Source: Phycisphaerae bacterium (GTDB taxonomy: Bacteria; Planctomycetota; Phycisphaerae; Sedimentisphaerales; Anaerobacaceae). Taken from it: DNA of 7,267 nt. Below, one piece after another: positions 1 through 6,783 of the stretch (positions are counted from its first letter, which is position 1; every line of letters begins with the position of its first letter). Under the pieces are notes generated by a model. It did not search any database. It had not been told where the DNA came from and was given only the letters and a program-made list of their open reading frames with translations. The DNA lies in assembly GCA_030667885.1 (NCBI GenBank), contig DAOUVA010000216.1:1-7267 (forward strand). Reading direction: 5' to 3'. The translations under genes and the position numbers were made by a program.

Positions 1-564
1 ACCACGGCCAACTTCCTTATCGTGGATGATATGGAGAGCTACAATGACATTAATGAAGGTGAGCCGGGTGAAAACAGAATATATCTTGCCTGGATAGACG
101 GCTACGATAACCCGGCCACAAACGGCTCTCTCGTTGGTAATGCTAATGCTCCGTTTGCCGAGCAGACTATCGTCCACGGAGGTTTGCAGTCGATGCCGAT
201 GTCTTACGACAATGCTGTTGGAAAATCTGAGGCGACTTTGACGTTGACATCCAACCGTGACTGGACAGTGAATGGCGTCAACACACTGACAATCTGGTTC
301 AGAGGCAATTCGGCTAACGCAGCGGAGAATTTATATGTGGCCCTCAACGGCAACGCAGTGGTCAATCATGATAATCCTGATGCAGCGCAGACAGGTTCCT
401 GGACCCAATGGAACATCGACCTGACACGCTTTGCAGACCAGGGTGTGAACCTCACCAATGTTAATTCGATTACTCTTGGTCTCGGCAATAAGAATAATCC
501 CGTTGCCGGCGGTGCAGGGATGATGTACTTCGACGACATTCGTCTCTATCCACTCACACCGTAA
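1..564 (+). CDS. C-terminal part of a planctomycete secreted beta-sandwich (carbohydrate-binding-like) protein, 5' truncated
   Basis: The frame is open from the first base, so the gene begins outside the window; 187 residues and the TAA stop are visible. The visible part starts with a VDDMESYND motif (visible residues 8-16), passes through DWTVNGV and LTIWFRG segments, and ends in MMYFDDIRLYPLTP. This pattern belongs to a beta-sandwich module common at the C-terminus of large exported planctomycete proteins, often next to LamG or glycoside hydrolase domains. By its fold type it is probably a galactose-binding or CBM-like domain acting outside the cytoplasm on polysaccharide or the cell surface. 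No transmembrane segment, PEP-CTERM anchor or sorting signal follows the module. The signal peptide and any catalytic domain would lie upstream and cannot be seen, so substrate and enzymatic activity are unknown. The Asn/Gly/Thr-rich composition fits an extracellular protein. A strong terminator follows 52 bp after the stop. Confidence 0.8.
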   Translation, partial: TTANFLIVDDMESYNDINEGEPGENRIYLAWIDGYDNPATNGSLVGNANAPFAEQTIVHGGLQSMPMSYDNAVGKSEATLTLTSNRDWTVNGVNTLTIWFRGNSANAAENLYVALNGNAVVNHDNPDAAQTGSWTQWNIDLTRFADQGVNLTNVNSITLGLGNKNNPVAGGAGMMYFDDIRLYPLTP

Positions 565-615
565 GTGGCAAGTTACAATTAATTAACTTGCCAATATGGT
601 GATTAGTGTCAATTC

Positions 616-649
616 GGGGTCTATACCTACTCGGTATAGGCCCCTTTTT
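616..649 (+). terminator. Rho-independent terminator of the secreted-protein gene
   Basis: A 12-bp stem pairs 616-627 (GGGGTCTATACC) with 633-644 (GGTATAGGCCCC). It contains a single G-T wobble (620/640), closes on the 5-nt loop TACTC, and is followed directly by five T (645-649). It lies between the upstream stop at 564 and the typA promoter at 678, so it separates the two transcription units. Confidence 0.93.
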
Positions 650-677
650 CATTTATTAAATAAGCAGCGGTTTTGCA

Positions 678-705
678 TTGACATCGAGAAAGAATAATGT
701 AGAAT
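678..705 (+). promoter_or_regulatory. Sigma70-type promoter of typA-lepA
   Basis: There is a perfect TTGACA (-35) at 678-683, a 16-bp spacer, and TAGAAT (-10, five of six consensus bases) at 700-705. Transcription would start near 712, giving a leader of about 70 nt before the typA ATG at 783. It lies just after the terminator of the preceding gene. No other equally good promoter is visible before typA. The assignment is by consensus match only. Confidence 0.65.
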
Positions 706-782
706 AACCTTTTCGACAGCAATGATTAAACCAAGTAATGGGTAGTTCAGTAATCCCTACTATTCCCTTTTGAGAGTTTTTT

Positions 783-2639
783 ATGTATTCAGACTATATT
801 CGTAATGTAGCAATAATTGCCCACGTTGACCATGGCAAGACGACGCTTGTTGACCAGCTTCTATACCAGTCGGGTATGTTTCGGCAGGAGGACCTTGATA
901 AACTGGCCGGCGGCGAGCATGGATTGATTATGGACTCAAATCCGCTGGAAAAGGAGCGGGGCATAACAATTTTAAGTAAAAACTGCTCTATTAATTATAC
1001 GGACTGTGAAGATACCGAATATAAAATTAATATAATAGACACACCCGGACATGCTGATTTTGGTGGAGAGGTTGAACGTGTTTTGAAAATGGCAGACGGT
1101 GTGCTGCTTTTGGTTGACGCCTTTGAAGGCCCTATGCCCCAGACAAGATTTGTACTGACCAAGGCGCTTGAGCATAAGCTTCGGCCCATAATTGTTATCA
1201 ACAAGATTGACCGGGAAAACAGCAGGCCTGATGATGTTGTGAATGAAGTATTCGATTTGCTTGTTCAGCTTGGGGCCAATGATAAAGCTCTTGATTTTCC
1301 ATTGATATATGCATCGGCAAGAGACGGGTGGGCGACGACGGACATTGATAAGAAAACCGACAATATGCAGGTGATATTCGACGCCATAATAAATAATGTT
1401 CCCCCGCCGAAGATTATCCATGATGCTCCTCTGCAAATACTGGTGACTAATCAGGAATATTCTGATTATGTCGGACGAATAGCAATAGGCAGGATTTTTG
1501 CAGGCCAGCTAAGTGAAGGCCAGAAAGTTACTGTCATCGACTCAGAAGGTCTGCATACTCAGCAAAAAGTTATGCAGATTCATCAGTTTCACGGGCTTGG
1601 CCGAAAGCAGGTTTCACAAGTTCAGGCCGGTGATATATGTGCGATATCAGGGCTTAATCCTGTTGATATTGGTGACACGATTGCCTGTGCGGATAAACCT
1701 TCGAGGCTTGCGGTTATCCCTGTTGATGAGCCGACGATGTCAATGACATTCAGGGTTAACGACGGGCCATTCGCGGGCAGAGACGGCAAATATGTAACGA
1801 GCAGGCAGATTGGTGATAGACTTGAAAAGGAGCTTCAGCAGAACGTTGCATTAAGGGTCGAAGCCGGGCAGAGTCCGGAAGAATTCAATGTTTCGGGCAG
1901 AGGGCTGATGCATCTTGGGATTTTGCTGGAAAATATGCGGCGTGAAGGGTATGAGGTTTGTGTGGGTAAGCCGAATGTAATTTTGAGAATAATCGATGAG
2001 AAGCGTCATGAGCCGATAGAATTACTTGCTGTGGACTGCGCATTGGATTGCCAGAATTCCGTGATGAGTCTTCTGGGCGACAGACGAAGCGAAATAATTA
2101 AAATAGATTCCAAAAGCGGCGCAAGCGACTTTGTTCACATGGAATTTTTGATACCTTCGCGGGGACTGTTCGGCCTTAACGCCAGGATGATGAATGCGAC
2201 ACAGGGTAGAGCGATTATGCATCATACGTTTGAAAGATACGAGCTGATGAGGGGAGCAATACCTCAGCGAAAGGCCGGCGTTATGATTGCAACCACAACA
2301 GGACAAGTTACTGCTTATGCGCTTGACGCCTTATACGACCGGGGTATATTTTTTATTGAACCCGGAGAAAAAGTATATGAAGGACAAGTAGTCGGGGAAC
2401 ACTGCAAGGATAAGGACATACCTGTTAACGTCGTAAGAAACAAGCAGCTTACCAACGTTAGGTCGTCGGGCAAAGACGATGCCGCCAGGGTAAGACCCGC
2501 AAGAAAGATGAGTCTTGAGGCTGTGATGGAGTATCTTCAGGAAGATGAGCTTGTCGAGATTTGTCCATCTTCGATTCGAATACGCAAAAGGCTGTTAAAA
2601 GAAACAGACAGGCGGCGACAGGGTCGTGCAATCTCTTAA
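783..2639 (+). CDS. typA: Ribosome-associated translational GTPase TypA/BipA
   Basis: The 618-residue protein has full family length (usual range about 600-615). G-domain motifs seen are G1 AHVDHGKT (13-20), G2 RGITI with Thr62, G3 DTPGH (86-90, including the catalytic-type His90), G4 NKID (140-143) and G5 ASA (177-179). The stretch between G4 and G5 (RPDDVVNEVFDLLVQLGA) is characteristic of TypA rather than EF-G or LepA. An EF-Tu-like domain II, the EF-G-like domains III and V, and a basic TypA-specific C-terminal domain follow. The family binds the 70S ribosome at the EF-G site and is known for roles in 50S assembly and in growth under cold or other stress; the same role is inferred here. 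The ATG at 783 is chosen because the protein begins YIRNVAIIAHVDHGK as in the family. A weak GAGAG Shine-Dalgarno (772-776) lies 6 nt upstream. It is probably the first gene of a unit with lepA. Confidence 0.97.
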   Translation: MYSDYIRNVAIIAHVDHGKTTLVDQLLYQSGMFRQEDLDKLAGGEHGLIMDSNPLEKERGITILSKNCSINYTDCEDTEYKINIIDTPGHADFGGEVERVLKMADGVLLLVDAFEGPMPQTRFVLTKALEHKLRPIIVINKIDRENSRPDDVVNEVFDLLVQLGANDKALDFPLIYASARDGWATTDIDKKTDNMQVIFDAIINNVPPPKIIHDAPLQILVTNQEYSDYVGRIAIGRIFAGQLSEGQKVTVIDSEGLHTQQKVMQIHQFHGLGRKQVSQVQAGDICAISGLNPVDIGDTIACADKPSRLAVIPVDEPTMSMTFRVNDGPFAGRDGKYVTSRQIGDRLEKELQQNVALRVEAGQSPEEFNVSGRGLMHLGILLENMRREGYEVCVGKPNVILRIIDEKRHEPIELLAVDCALDCQNSVMSLLGDRRSEIIKIDSKSGASDFVHMEFLIPSRGLFGLNARMMNATQGRAIMHHTFERYELMRGAIPQRKAGVMIATTTGQVTAYALDALYDRGIFFIEPGEKVYEGQVVGEHCKDKDIPVNVVRNKQLTNVRSSGKDDAARVRPARKMSLEAVMEYLQEDELVEICPSSIRIRKRLLKETDRRRQGRAIS

Positions 2640-2648
2640 TATTATATC

Positions 2649-2658
2649 TGCCCGGGCA
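2649..2658. repeat. Short perfect palindrome in the typA-lepA gap
   Basis: TGCCCGGGCA is a 10-bp self-complementary sequence lying 9 bp after the typA stop. It has no loop and no T-run directly after it, so it is not a convincing terminator. It could be a weak mRNA processing or pausing point, or simply chance. The rest of the 71-bp gap is AT-rich (TATATAAATT at 2670-2679) with no well-spaced -35 box. Confidence 0.3.
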
Positions 2659-2710
2659 AAGTATTGTTTTATATAAATTCAGGTCCCGATAACATTTGAA
2701 GACATACGAA

Positions 2711-4507
2711 ATGAGTACGGAACATATACGAAATTTTTCGATTATAGCGCATATTGATCACGGCAAGAGCACTCTGGCTGATCGTATGCTTGAGCTGACC
2801 GGTACGATTACCGAACGCCAAAAGCTCGATCAGTTTCTTGACAATATGGATCTCGAGCGTGAACGGGGAATAACCATCAAGGCTTCAGCGGTAACGATGA
2901 ATTACCAACATCAGGGCAAAACATATATGCTGAATCTGATCGACACCCCGGGTCATGTTGATTTTCATTATGAGGTTTCACGGGCACTGGCCGCTTGCGA
3001 GGGTGCTTTACTCGTGGTCGATGCCAGTCAGGGCGTTGAGGCACAAACCGTGGCTAACGCTTATCTGGCGGTTGAAAACAATGTTGAACTTTTAAGCGTA
3101 ATCAACAAGGTTGACTTGCCCGCAGCAGACCCTGCCCGGGTTGCCGAAGAGATCGAACATGTTTTCGGCATCGGTGCCAATGAGTGTTTTAATATAAGCG
3201 CAAAGAGCGGACTGGGAGTTGATGAACTTCTCGAGGCTATTGTAACATTTCTTCCTGCGCCGGAAGACAAAAGCGACGAGCCGACCGCGGCATTAATCTT
3301 TGACAGTCACTGTGACCAGTACAGGGGCGTGATATGTTATGTCAGAGTTTTTGCCGGCTGCCTGAATATAAAGCAAAAGGTCAGCTTTATGCGCAGCGAC
3401 AAAATTTATATTATTACCGAGTTGGGCAAATTCAAACCTGAGATGATTGCGGTTGATAAGCTTGGCACTGGAGAGGTCGGTTATCTTATCGCAAATATTC
3501 GCGAGCTGGCTGATGTGACAATAGGAGATACAATTACAGATTATACCGAACCGGCATCAAAACCTTTACCCGGTTATATAGCACCGATGCAGATGGTTTT
3601 TTCAGATTTTTATCCGGGTAATAACACGGATTATTCAAGGCTGAGGGACGCTTTTGACAAGCTTACTCTTAATGATGCCAGCTTCTCATTCAGCCCGCAG
3701 AATTCACCGGCACTTGGCTTTGGTTTCCGGTGCGGCTTCCTTGGTCTGCTGCATATGGAGATAGTACAGGAACGGCTGGAGCGTGAGAATGATATAGAGG
3801 TTATTCAGACCGCTCCGACGGTCAGTTACGAAATACTGACAAAGGACAATGCCATTAAGAGGATAGAATCGCCCGGTCAACTGCCTGATCCGAGTCACAT
3901 CGAAGAGCTTCGCGAACCTTTTGTTCGCCTTGAGATTATAACCGCGACAGATACAATCGGGGCGATTATGAAACTTGCGGAGTCGAGACGGTGCAGACTG
4001 TTAAAGACAGATTATCTGAGCACGACCAGAGTTATGCTTGAGTATAAAGCCCCCCTTGCCGAAATCGTATATGATTTTTATGATCTTCTCAAAGGTATCA
4101 GCCGAGGCTATGCAACTATGGATTACGAGTTTACGGATTTCCAGACCAGCGACCTCGTTAAGATTGATATTCTTGTAAACAAGGTTGCGGTAGATGCCCT
4201 GAGTTTGATTGTCCATCGCAGTAAAGCAGAGGCACGCGGCCGCAAGCTGATAATAAAGCTGCGAAGAGCTATACCCCGGCATCAGTTTGAAATACCTTTG
4301 CAGGTTGCTATCGGCGGCAAAATCATCGCAAGAGAAACCATCAAAGGCTTTCGTAAAGACGTAACCCAAAAGCTGTATGGCGGAGATGTAACACGCAAGA
4401 TGAAGCTACTTAAAAAACAAAAAGAAGGAAAAAGGCGAATGAAAAGCGTTGGTAACGTTCAGATACCCCAGGAAGCGTTTATGACAATCCTCGATACCAG
4501 CGAATAG
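2711..4507 (+). CDS. lepA: Elongation factor 4 (LepA), ribosome-associated GTPase
   Basis: From the ATG at 2711 the protein has 598 residues, the normal LepA length. G motifs are G1 AHIDHGKS (13-20), G2 RGITI with Thr55, G3 DTPGH (78-82, His82), and G4 NKVD (132-135). LepA-specific features include GFRCGFLGLLHMEI in the domain III region and the conserved C-terminal block LKKQKEGKRRMKSVG followed by IPQEAF. That end distinguishes it from EF-G and TypA. The family binds the ribosome and has been linked to back-translocation, translation under ionic stress and 30S biogenesis; the physiological role is still debated. A TTG at 2696 would add five residues, but ATG 2711 gives the family-typical start (MSTEHIRNFSIIAHIDHGK) and has GAAGA (2698-2702) 8 nt upstream. 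It lies 71 bp after typA on the same strand without a terminator, so co-transcription is likely. Confidence 0.97.
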   Translation: MSTEHIRNFSIIAHIDHGKSTLADRMLELTGTITERQKLDQFLDNMDLERERGITIKASAVTMNYQHQGKTYMLNLIDTPGHVDFHYEVSRALAACEGALLVVDASQGVEAQTVANAYLAVENNVELLSVINKVDLPAADPARVAEEIEHVFGIGANECFNISAKSGLGVDELLEAIVTFLPAPEDKSDEPTAALIFDSHCDQYRGVICYVRVFAGCLNIKQKVSFMRSDKIYIITELGKFKPEMIAVDKLGTGEVGYLIANIRELADVTIGDTITDYTEPASKPLPGYIAPMQMVFSDFYPGNNTDYSRLRDAFDKLTLNDASFSFSPQNSPALGFGFRCGFLGLLHMEIVQERLERENDIEVIQTAPTVSYEILTKDNAIKRIESPGQLPDPSHIEELREPFVRLEIITATDTIGAIMKLAESRRCRLLKTDYLSTTRVMLEYKAPLAEIVYDFYDLLKGISRGYATMDYEFTDFQTSDLVKIDILVNKVAVDALSLIVHRSKAEARGRKLIIKLRRAIPRHQFEIPLQVAIGGKIIARETIKGFRKDVTQKLYGGDVTRKMKLLKKQKEGKRRMKSVGNVQIPQEAFMTILDTSE

Positions 4508-4641
4508 CATTCAACTTCGACGAAGTACCTACCACCTGATTAATCATTCCAAAGGTAGTCAGTATCAAATGTCTCGCCTTTTCGGTTTGATGTTCCTGAT
4601 AACACAAATCTCAATAAAACCGATTAGATTGCGTAAAATTG
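4508..4641. other. Intergenic region between lepA and the mgtE promoter
   Basis: No gene is visible. The segment holds a tight inverted repeat ACTTCG-A-CGAAGT at 4514-4526 just after the lepA stop, and a TGATTAATCA palindrome (4537-4546) nested inside a CTACC (4529-4533) / GGTAG (4554-4558) pair. None is followed by a T-run, so no standard intrinsic terminator for lepA can be named. I looked for the Mg2+-sensing M-box (ykoK) leader often found before mgtE and saw none. Confidence 0.5.
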
Positions 4642-4670
4642 TTGCTTAGTAAAAGAAATTGCGTTATTTT
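4642..4670 (+). promoter_or_regulatory. Probable sigma70-type promoter of the leader ORF and mgtE
   Basis: TTGCTT (-35, 4642-4647), a 17-bp spacer and TATTTT (-10, 4665-4670) are present. The start point would fall near 4676-4678, almost at the AGGAGGG ribosome binding site, leaving a very short 5' leader. The heptamer ATTGCGT occurs at 4628-4634, just upstream of the -35, and again at 4658-4664, inside the spacer. The two copies are exactly 30 bp apart, an operator-like arrangement that may be chance. Confidence 0.45.
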
Positions 4671-4677
4671 ATGCCGC

Positions 4678-4684
4678 AGGAGGG
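4678..4684 (+). promoter_or_regulatory. Strong Shine-Dalgarno for a leader ORF upstream of mgtE
   Basis: AGGAGGG lies 7 nt before a GTG at 4692, which is ideal spacing. It is by far the best ribosome binding site in the window. It sits 51 nt before the mgtE ATG, too far to serve that start directly. It therefore points to translation beginning at the GTG of the short leader ORF. Confidence 0.7.
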
Positions 4685-4691
4685 TGAATTC

Positions 4692-4736
4692 GTGAGTCGT
4701 ATTTCGAATGAAACAGGAAAAACTAAAGAAGTTTAA
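4692..4736 (+). CDS. Putative 14-residue leader peptide translationally coupled to mgtE
   Basis: GTG at 4692 opens a 14-codon ORF (MSRISNETGKTKEV) ending in TAA at 4734-4736. The last A of that stop is the first base of the mgtE ATG (4736), giving a TAATG overlap typical of translational coupling. The strong Shine-Dalgarno 7 nt upstream supports real initiation, whereas mgtE itself has only a weak GAAG (4728-4731) 4 nt before its start. The same frame is also open from an ATG at 4671 (21 codons), but that start lacks a ribosome binding site and would precede the inferred transcription start. The peptide has no proline run or acidic run like known Mg2+-responsive leader peptides, so its sequence suggests no function beyond bringing ribosomes to mgtE. 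Alternatively it is the remnant of a longer mgtE N-terminus split by a one-base change. Confidence 0.5.
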   Translation: MSRISNETGKTKEV

Positions 4737-6118
4737 TGGCTGATGAACAAAAACAATTAGTGCATCAAATCGAACCCTTCCTTGAATCTGAAGATAAATC
4801 GGCGCTTAGGGAACTGCTCAGCAATCAGAGAAGCAGTGACATAGCAGAAGTCGTGGAACTTGTGGATAACGAGCAAAGACGTACCATCTTCGATGCTATG
4901 GACAAGCCGACTTCGGCAGAGGTTCTGGAAAAAGTTGATGAGGCGACCAGATCTGAGCTTTTTGAGCTGCTTAAAAAGGACGAGCTAAAAAGTATTGTCA
5001 GTGAACTTGATCCTGACGATGCGGCGGACATTCTTTCGGAACTTCCCGAGGATGAAAGGGCTGCACTGCTTGAAAGCATACCTCCTGCGGAATCGGCCGA
5101 AATTAAAGAGCTGATGAGCTACTCGGAGGATTCAGCAGGCGGAATTATGGACACGGCCGTGATAAGTGTATCTGAGGATGCAACAGTCGCTGAAGCCGTC
5201 AATAAGATTCGTTCTGCGGAGATTGATGAAGATTTCTTTTCAGTATGCGTTGTGGATAAGAACGGCAGGTTTGTTGGTGATGTTCGAATTAGATTTCTGT
5301 TGACCAGGTCGGAAGGAACGAGGATAGGTGACTTAGTTGATCCTGATACGATTTACGTTACTGTCGATATGGACCAGGAGGAAGTTCGGAATATATTCAG
5401 CAAGAATGATTTGATTGCAGTGCCGGTCCTGGAGAACGACAATAAACTAGTCGGAAGAATCACCGCCGACCGTATTATCGAGGTTGCGGAGGAAGAGGCT
5501 GCAGAGGACTTATACACGATGGCCGGTACGGACGCGGATGAGCTTGATACGGCCTCGGTTTTTAACGCAGCCAGAATTCGGATGACGTGGCTTTTACCTT
5601 GTTTAATCGGCACGGGAGTAACAGCTCTTGTCCTGATGTTTTTCTACAATAAATTTGGGGAAGGTTCTTCTATTGTTTATTCTGCGGCGTTCTTATTTGT
5701 TCCGATGATTGCGGCTATTAGTGGCAATGCTGGCCTGCAAACCTCGGCGATAGTTGTTTCGGGACTAGCTACCGGACACCTTGCGGCATTGAGTTTGAGA
5801 CAGGTATTCGCACGTGAAGTTCGCATCGCTGTTCTTGTGGCTTTGAGCTGCGGAATTATAGGGGGTGTTGCATGCTCAATCCTGCTTAACCTGAAAGACC
5901 TGGAAAGTACAATAAAGTCTGTACAGCTTGTATTTGCGTTCGGGACGGCTATGTTCTCAGCAATAATGGTAGCGACAACGCTTGGTTTGTTTCTGCCGTT
6001 TTTATTCCGCCGAATCCATATAGACCCGGCGATAAGCTCAGGGCCATTAGTTACAACCGCAAACGATTCGATAAGTGTAGCAATCTATATGACTTTGACA
6101 CTCCTGTTGGCTACGTGA
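4736..6118 (+). CDS. mgtE: Magnesium transporter/channel MgtE
   Basis: The 460-residue protein matches the usual length of about 450. In order: a helical, acidic MgtE_N domain (about 20-124) containing DPDDAADILSELPEDE; the linking motif MSYSEDSAGGIMDT (127-140); a CBS-domain pair (about 140-262); a linking plug-type helix; and five predicted membrane helices (about 286-305, 314-334, 364-388, 394-424, 443-460). The pore signature GNAGLQ (330-335) and the C-terminal SGPLVTTANDS with Asp444 are present. This Asp matches the ion-coordinating Asp of the Thermus thermophilus channel. Known family members are homodimeric inner-membrane Mg2+ channels whose cytoplasmic MgtE_N/CBS part closes the pore when internal Mg2+ is high; the same gating is inferred. 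An in-frame stop at 4724-4726 rules out an upstream extension. The start overlaps the leader ORF stop, so translation may depend on it. The protein ends directly after helix 5, as expected. Confidence 0.96.
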   Translation: MADEQKQLVHQIEPFLESEDKSALRELLSNQRSSDIAEVVELVDNEQRRTIFDAMDKPTSAEVLEKVDEATRSELFELLKKDELKSIVSELDPDDAADILSELPEDERAALLESIPPAESAEIKELMSYSEDSAGGIMDTAVISVSEDATVAEAVNKIRSAEIDEDFFSVCVVDKNGRFVGDVRIRFLLTRSEGTRIGDLVDPDTIYVTVDMDQEEVRNIFSKNDLIAVPVLENDNKLVGRITADRIIEVAEEEAAEDLYTMAGTDADELDTASVFNAARIRMTWLLPCLIGTGVTALVLMFFYNKFGEGSSIVYSAAFLFVPMIAAISGNAGLQTSAIVVSGLATGHLAALSLRQVFAREVRIAVLVALSCGIIGGVACSILLNLKDLESTIKSVQLVFAFGTAMFSAIMVATTLGLFLPFLFRRIHIDPAISSGPLVTTANDSISVAIYMTLTLLLAT

Positions 6119-6137
6119 GTACTGAGGGTGCTTTTTT
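6118..6137 (+). terminator. Possible weak terminator overlapping the mgtE stop
   Basis: AGTAC (6118-6122) can pair with GTGCT (6128-6132), including one wobble, around the loop TGAGG, and a T-run (6133-6137) follows. The stem is only 5 bp and overlaps the last base of the mgtE stop, so efficiency is doubtful. Its position between two convergent genes makes termination here plausible. Confidence 0.3.
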
Positions 6138-6188
6138 ATTGCAGGCCCTGTTTGCCTCAAGACGAGTTTCTGACTTTACCACAAGCTG

Positions 6189-6653
6189 TTATCTGCGTGT
6201 TCGCCTGTTAACTACCCTTCTGCCTGGGCGGTTTTTACTCGGCAGTTCCCTTATTGCCAAGTGCGATACAGGTGGTTTTTTGGGAGCAGCCATTTTTGGT
6301 ATTTTTGGTACTTTCTGTCCTAACATCTGCAGCGCATTTCTGCATATCCCTCTGGTAGAATTATCGCGATGTTTCAGGCCCTGTCCCAAAATCTCCAGAG
6401 CCACTTTTTTCATCCTGCCGCGCATTTTTCTCAGGCCATAGGCTGCAGCGTTTCTCGATGGTACGGGACAACTTCCAAACAAGGTATCTTTTAAGATTTC
6501 TAAGCCGTCCTCCTGCATCCAGGACAATTTATAAGCGGCTCGCCGTCTGTTCGATGCATCGGAAGAGTACAACTGCTCCCGAAGTTTTCTTAGAAGTTTT
6601 ATTGACGCTTCATCTTTTTCCCTGTCCGAAACCTCTCTTTTCTCCAATTCCAT
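6189..6653 (-). CDS. Small HEAT-repeat protein with a basic C-terminal tail
   Basis: The 154-residue protein reads on the minus strand from ATG at 6653-6651 to TAA at 6191-6189. A charged N-terminus (1-18) is followed by two to three alpha-helical HEAT-like units. The first covers about 22-60 (NRRRAAYKLSWM, then LEILKDTLFG); the next covers 66-111 (SRNAAAYGLRKM, VALEILGQGLKH, STRGICRNALQML). The tail, 112-154, is Pro-rich and very basic: 14 Lys/Arg against one Glu, ending RRTRR. HEAT repeats are protein-protein or protein-nucleic acid scaffolds; the tail suggests RNA or DNA contact, which is inference. There is no signal peptide or membrane segment, so it is probably cytoplasmic. A GGGGTGG-type ribosome binding site (6658-6665, minus strand) lies 4 nt upstream. 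It is convergent with mgtE. The opposite-strand frame was rejected because only this strand shows repeat periodicity and a ribosome binding site. I do not recognise a specific function. Confidence 0.8.
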   Translation of the reverse strand: MELEKREVSDREKDEASIKLLRKLREQLYSSDASNRRRAAYKLSWMQEDGLEILKDTLFGSCPVPSRNAAAYGLRKMRGRMKKVALEILGQGLKHRDNSTRGICRNALQMLGQKVPKIPKMAAPKKPPVSHLAIRELPSKNRPGRRVVNRRTRR

Positions 6654-6698
6654 AAAGCCACCCCTGTATTTAGATTACTTCCTTGTAATGTCCCCATT

Positions 6699-6727
6699 TC
6701 TCTAACACGATATAACCGGCTTGTCAA
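6699..6727 (-). promoter_or_regulatory. Possible promoter of the HEAT-repeat gene
   Basis: Read on the minus strand, a perfect TTGACA (6727-6722) is followed after 17 bp by TAGAGA (6704-6699), a poor -10 box. The leader to the ATG would be about 40 nt. The -35 box overlaps the 16-bp palindrome at 6724-6739. The -10 is weak, so the call is tentative. Confidence 0.3.
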
Positions 6728-6739
6728 ATATTTATTTGA
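6724..6739. repeat. Operator-like palindrome upstream of the HEAT-repeat gene
   Basis: TCAAATA (6724-6730) and TATTTGA (6733-6739) are perfect inverted copies separated by TT. The site overlaps the TTGACA of the possible minus-strand promoter, which is where a repressor site would be expected. No bound regulator can be named from the sequence. Confidence 0.5.
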
Positions 6740-6783
6740 AAAGAATTGCAGTTTTTCTCCAAGTGCCGCCATTGGAAGATTGA

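Noticed and set aside
972..1436. Minus-strand 154-codon frame inside typA
   Set aside because: It is a complementary-strand shadow of the conserved TypA G domain, with no ribosome binding site or recognisable protein features.
2696..2710. TTG at 2696 as an alternative lepA start, adding five residues
   Set aside because: The ATG at 2711 gives the standard LepA N-terminus and length and has GAAGA at good spacing. The TTG has only a distant AGG (2681-2683).
4001..4369. Minus-strand 122-codon frame inside lepA
   Set aside because: It lies opposite the highly conserved LepA C-terminal half and shows no domain or start signals.
4508..4735. M-box (ykoK) Mg2+ riboswitch upstream of mgtE
   Set aside because: I found none of the conserved M-box blocks. 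The inferred promoter sits only about 20 bp before the leader ORF, leaving no room for the roughly 160-nt aptamer.
4825..5079. Minus-strand serine-rich frame inside mgtE
   Set aside because: The serine runs are the antisense reading of the Glu/Leu-rich MgtE_N domain. The plus-strand frame is clearly the coding one.
6115..6441. A plus-strand 108-codon frame starting with GTG that overlaps the mgtE stop (GTGA)
   Set aside because: The overlap looks like coupling, but no ribosome binding site precedes the GTG. The translation is Cys/Phe/Arg-rich with no recognisable domain. It lies opposite the HEAT-repeat gene, which has helical repeat periodicity and a ribosome binding site.
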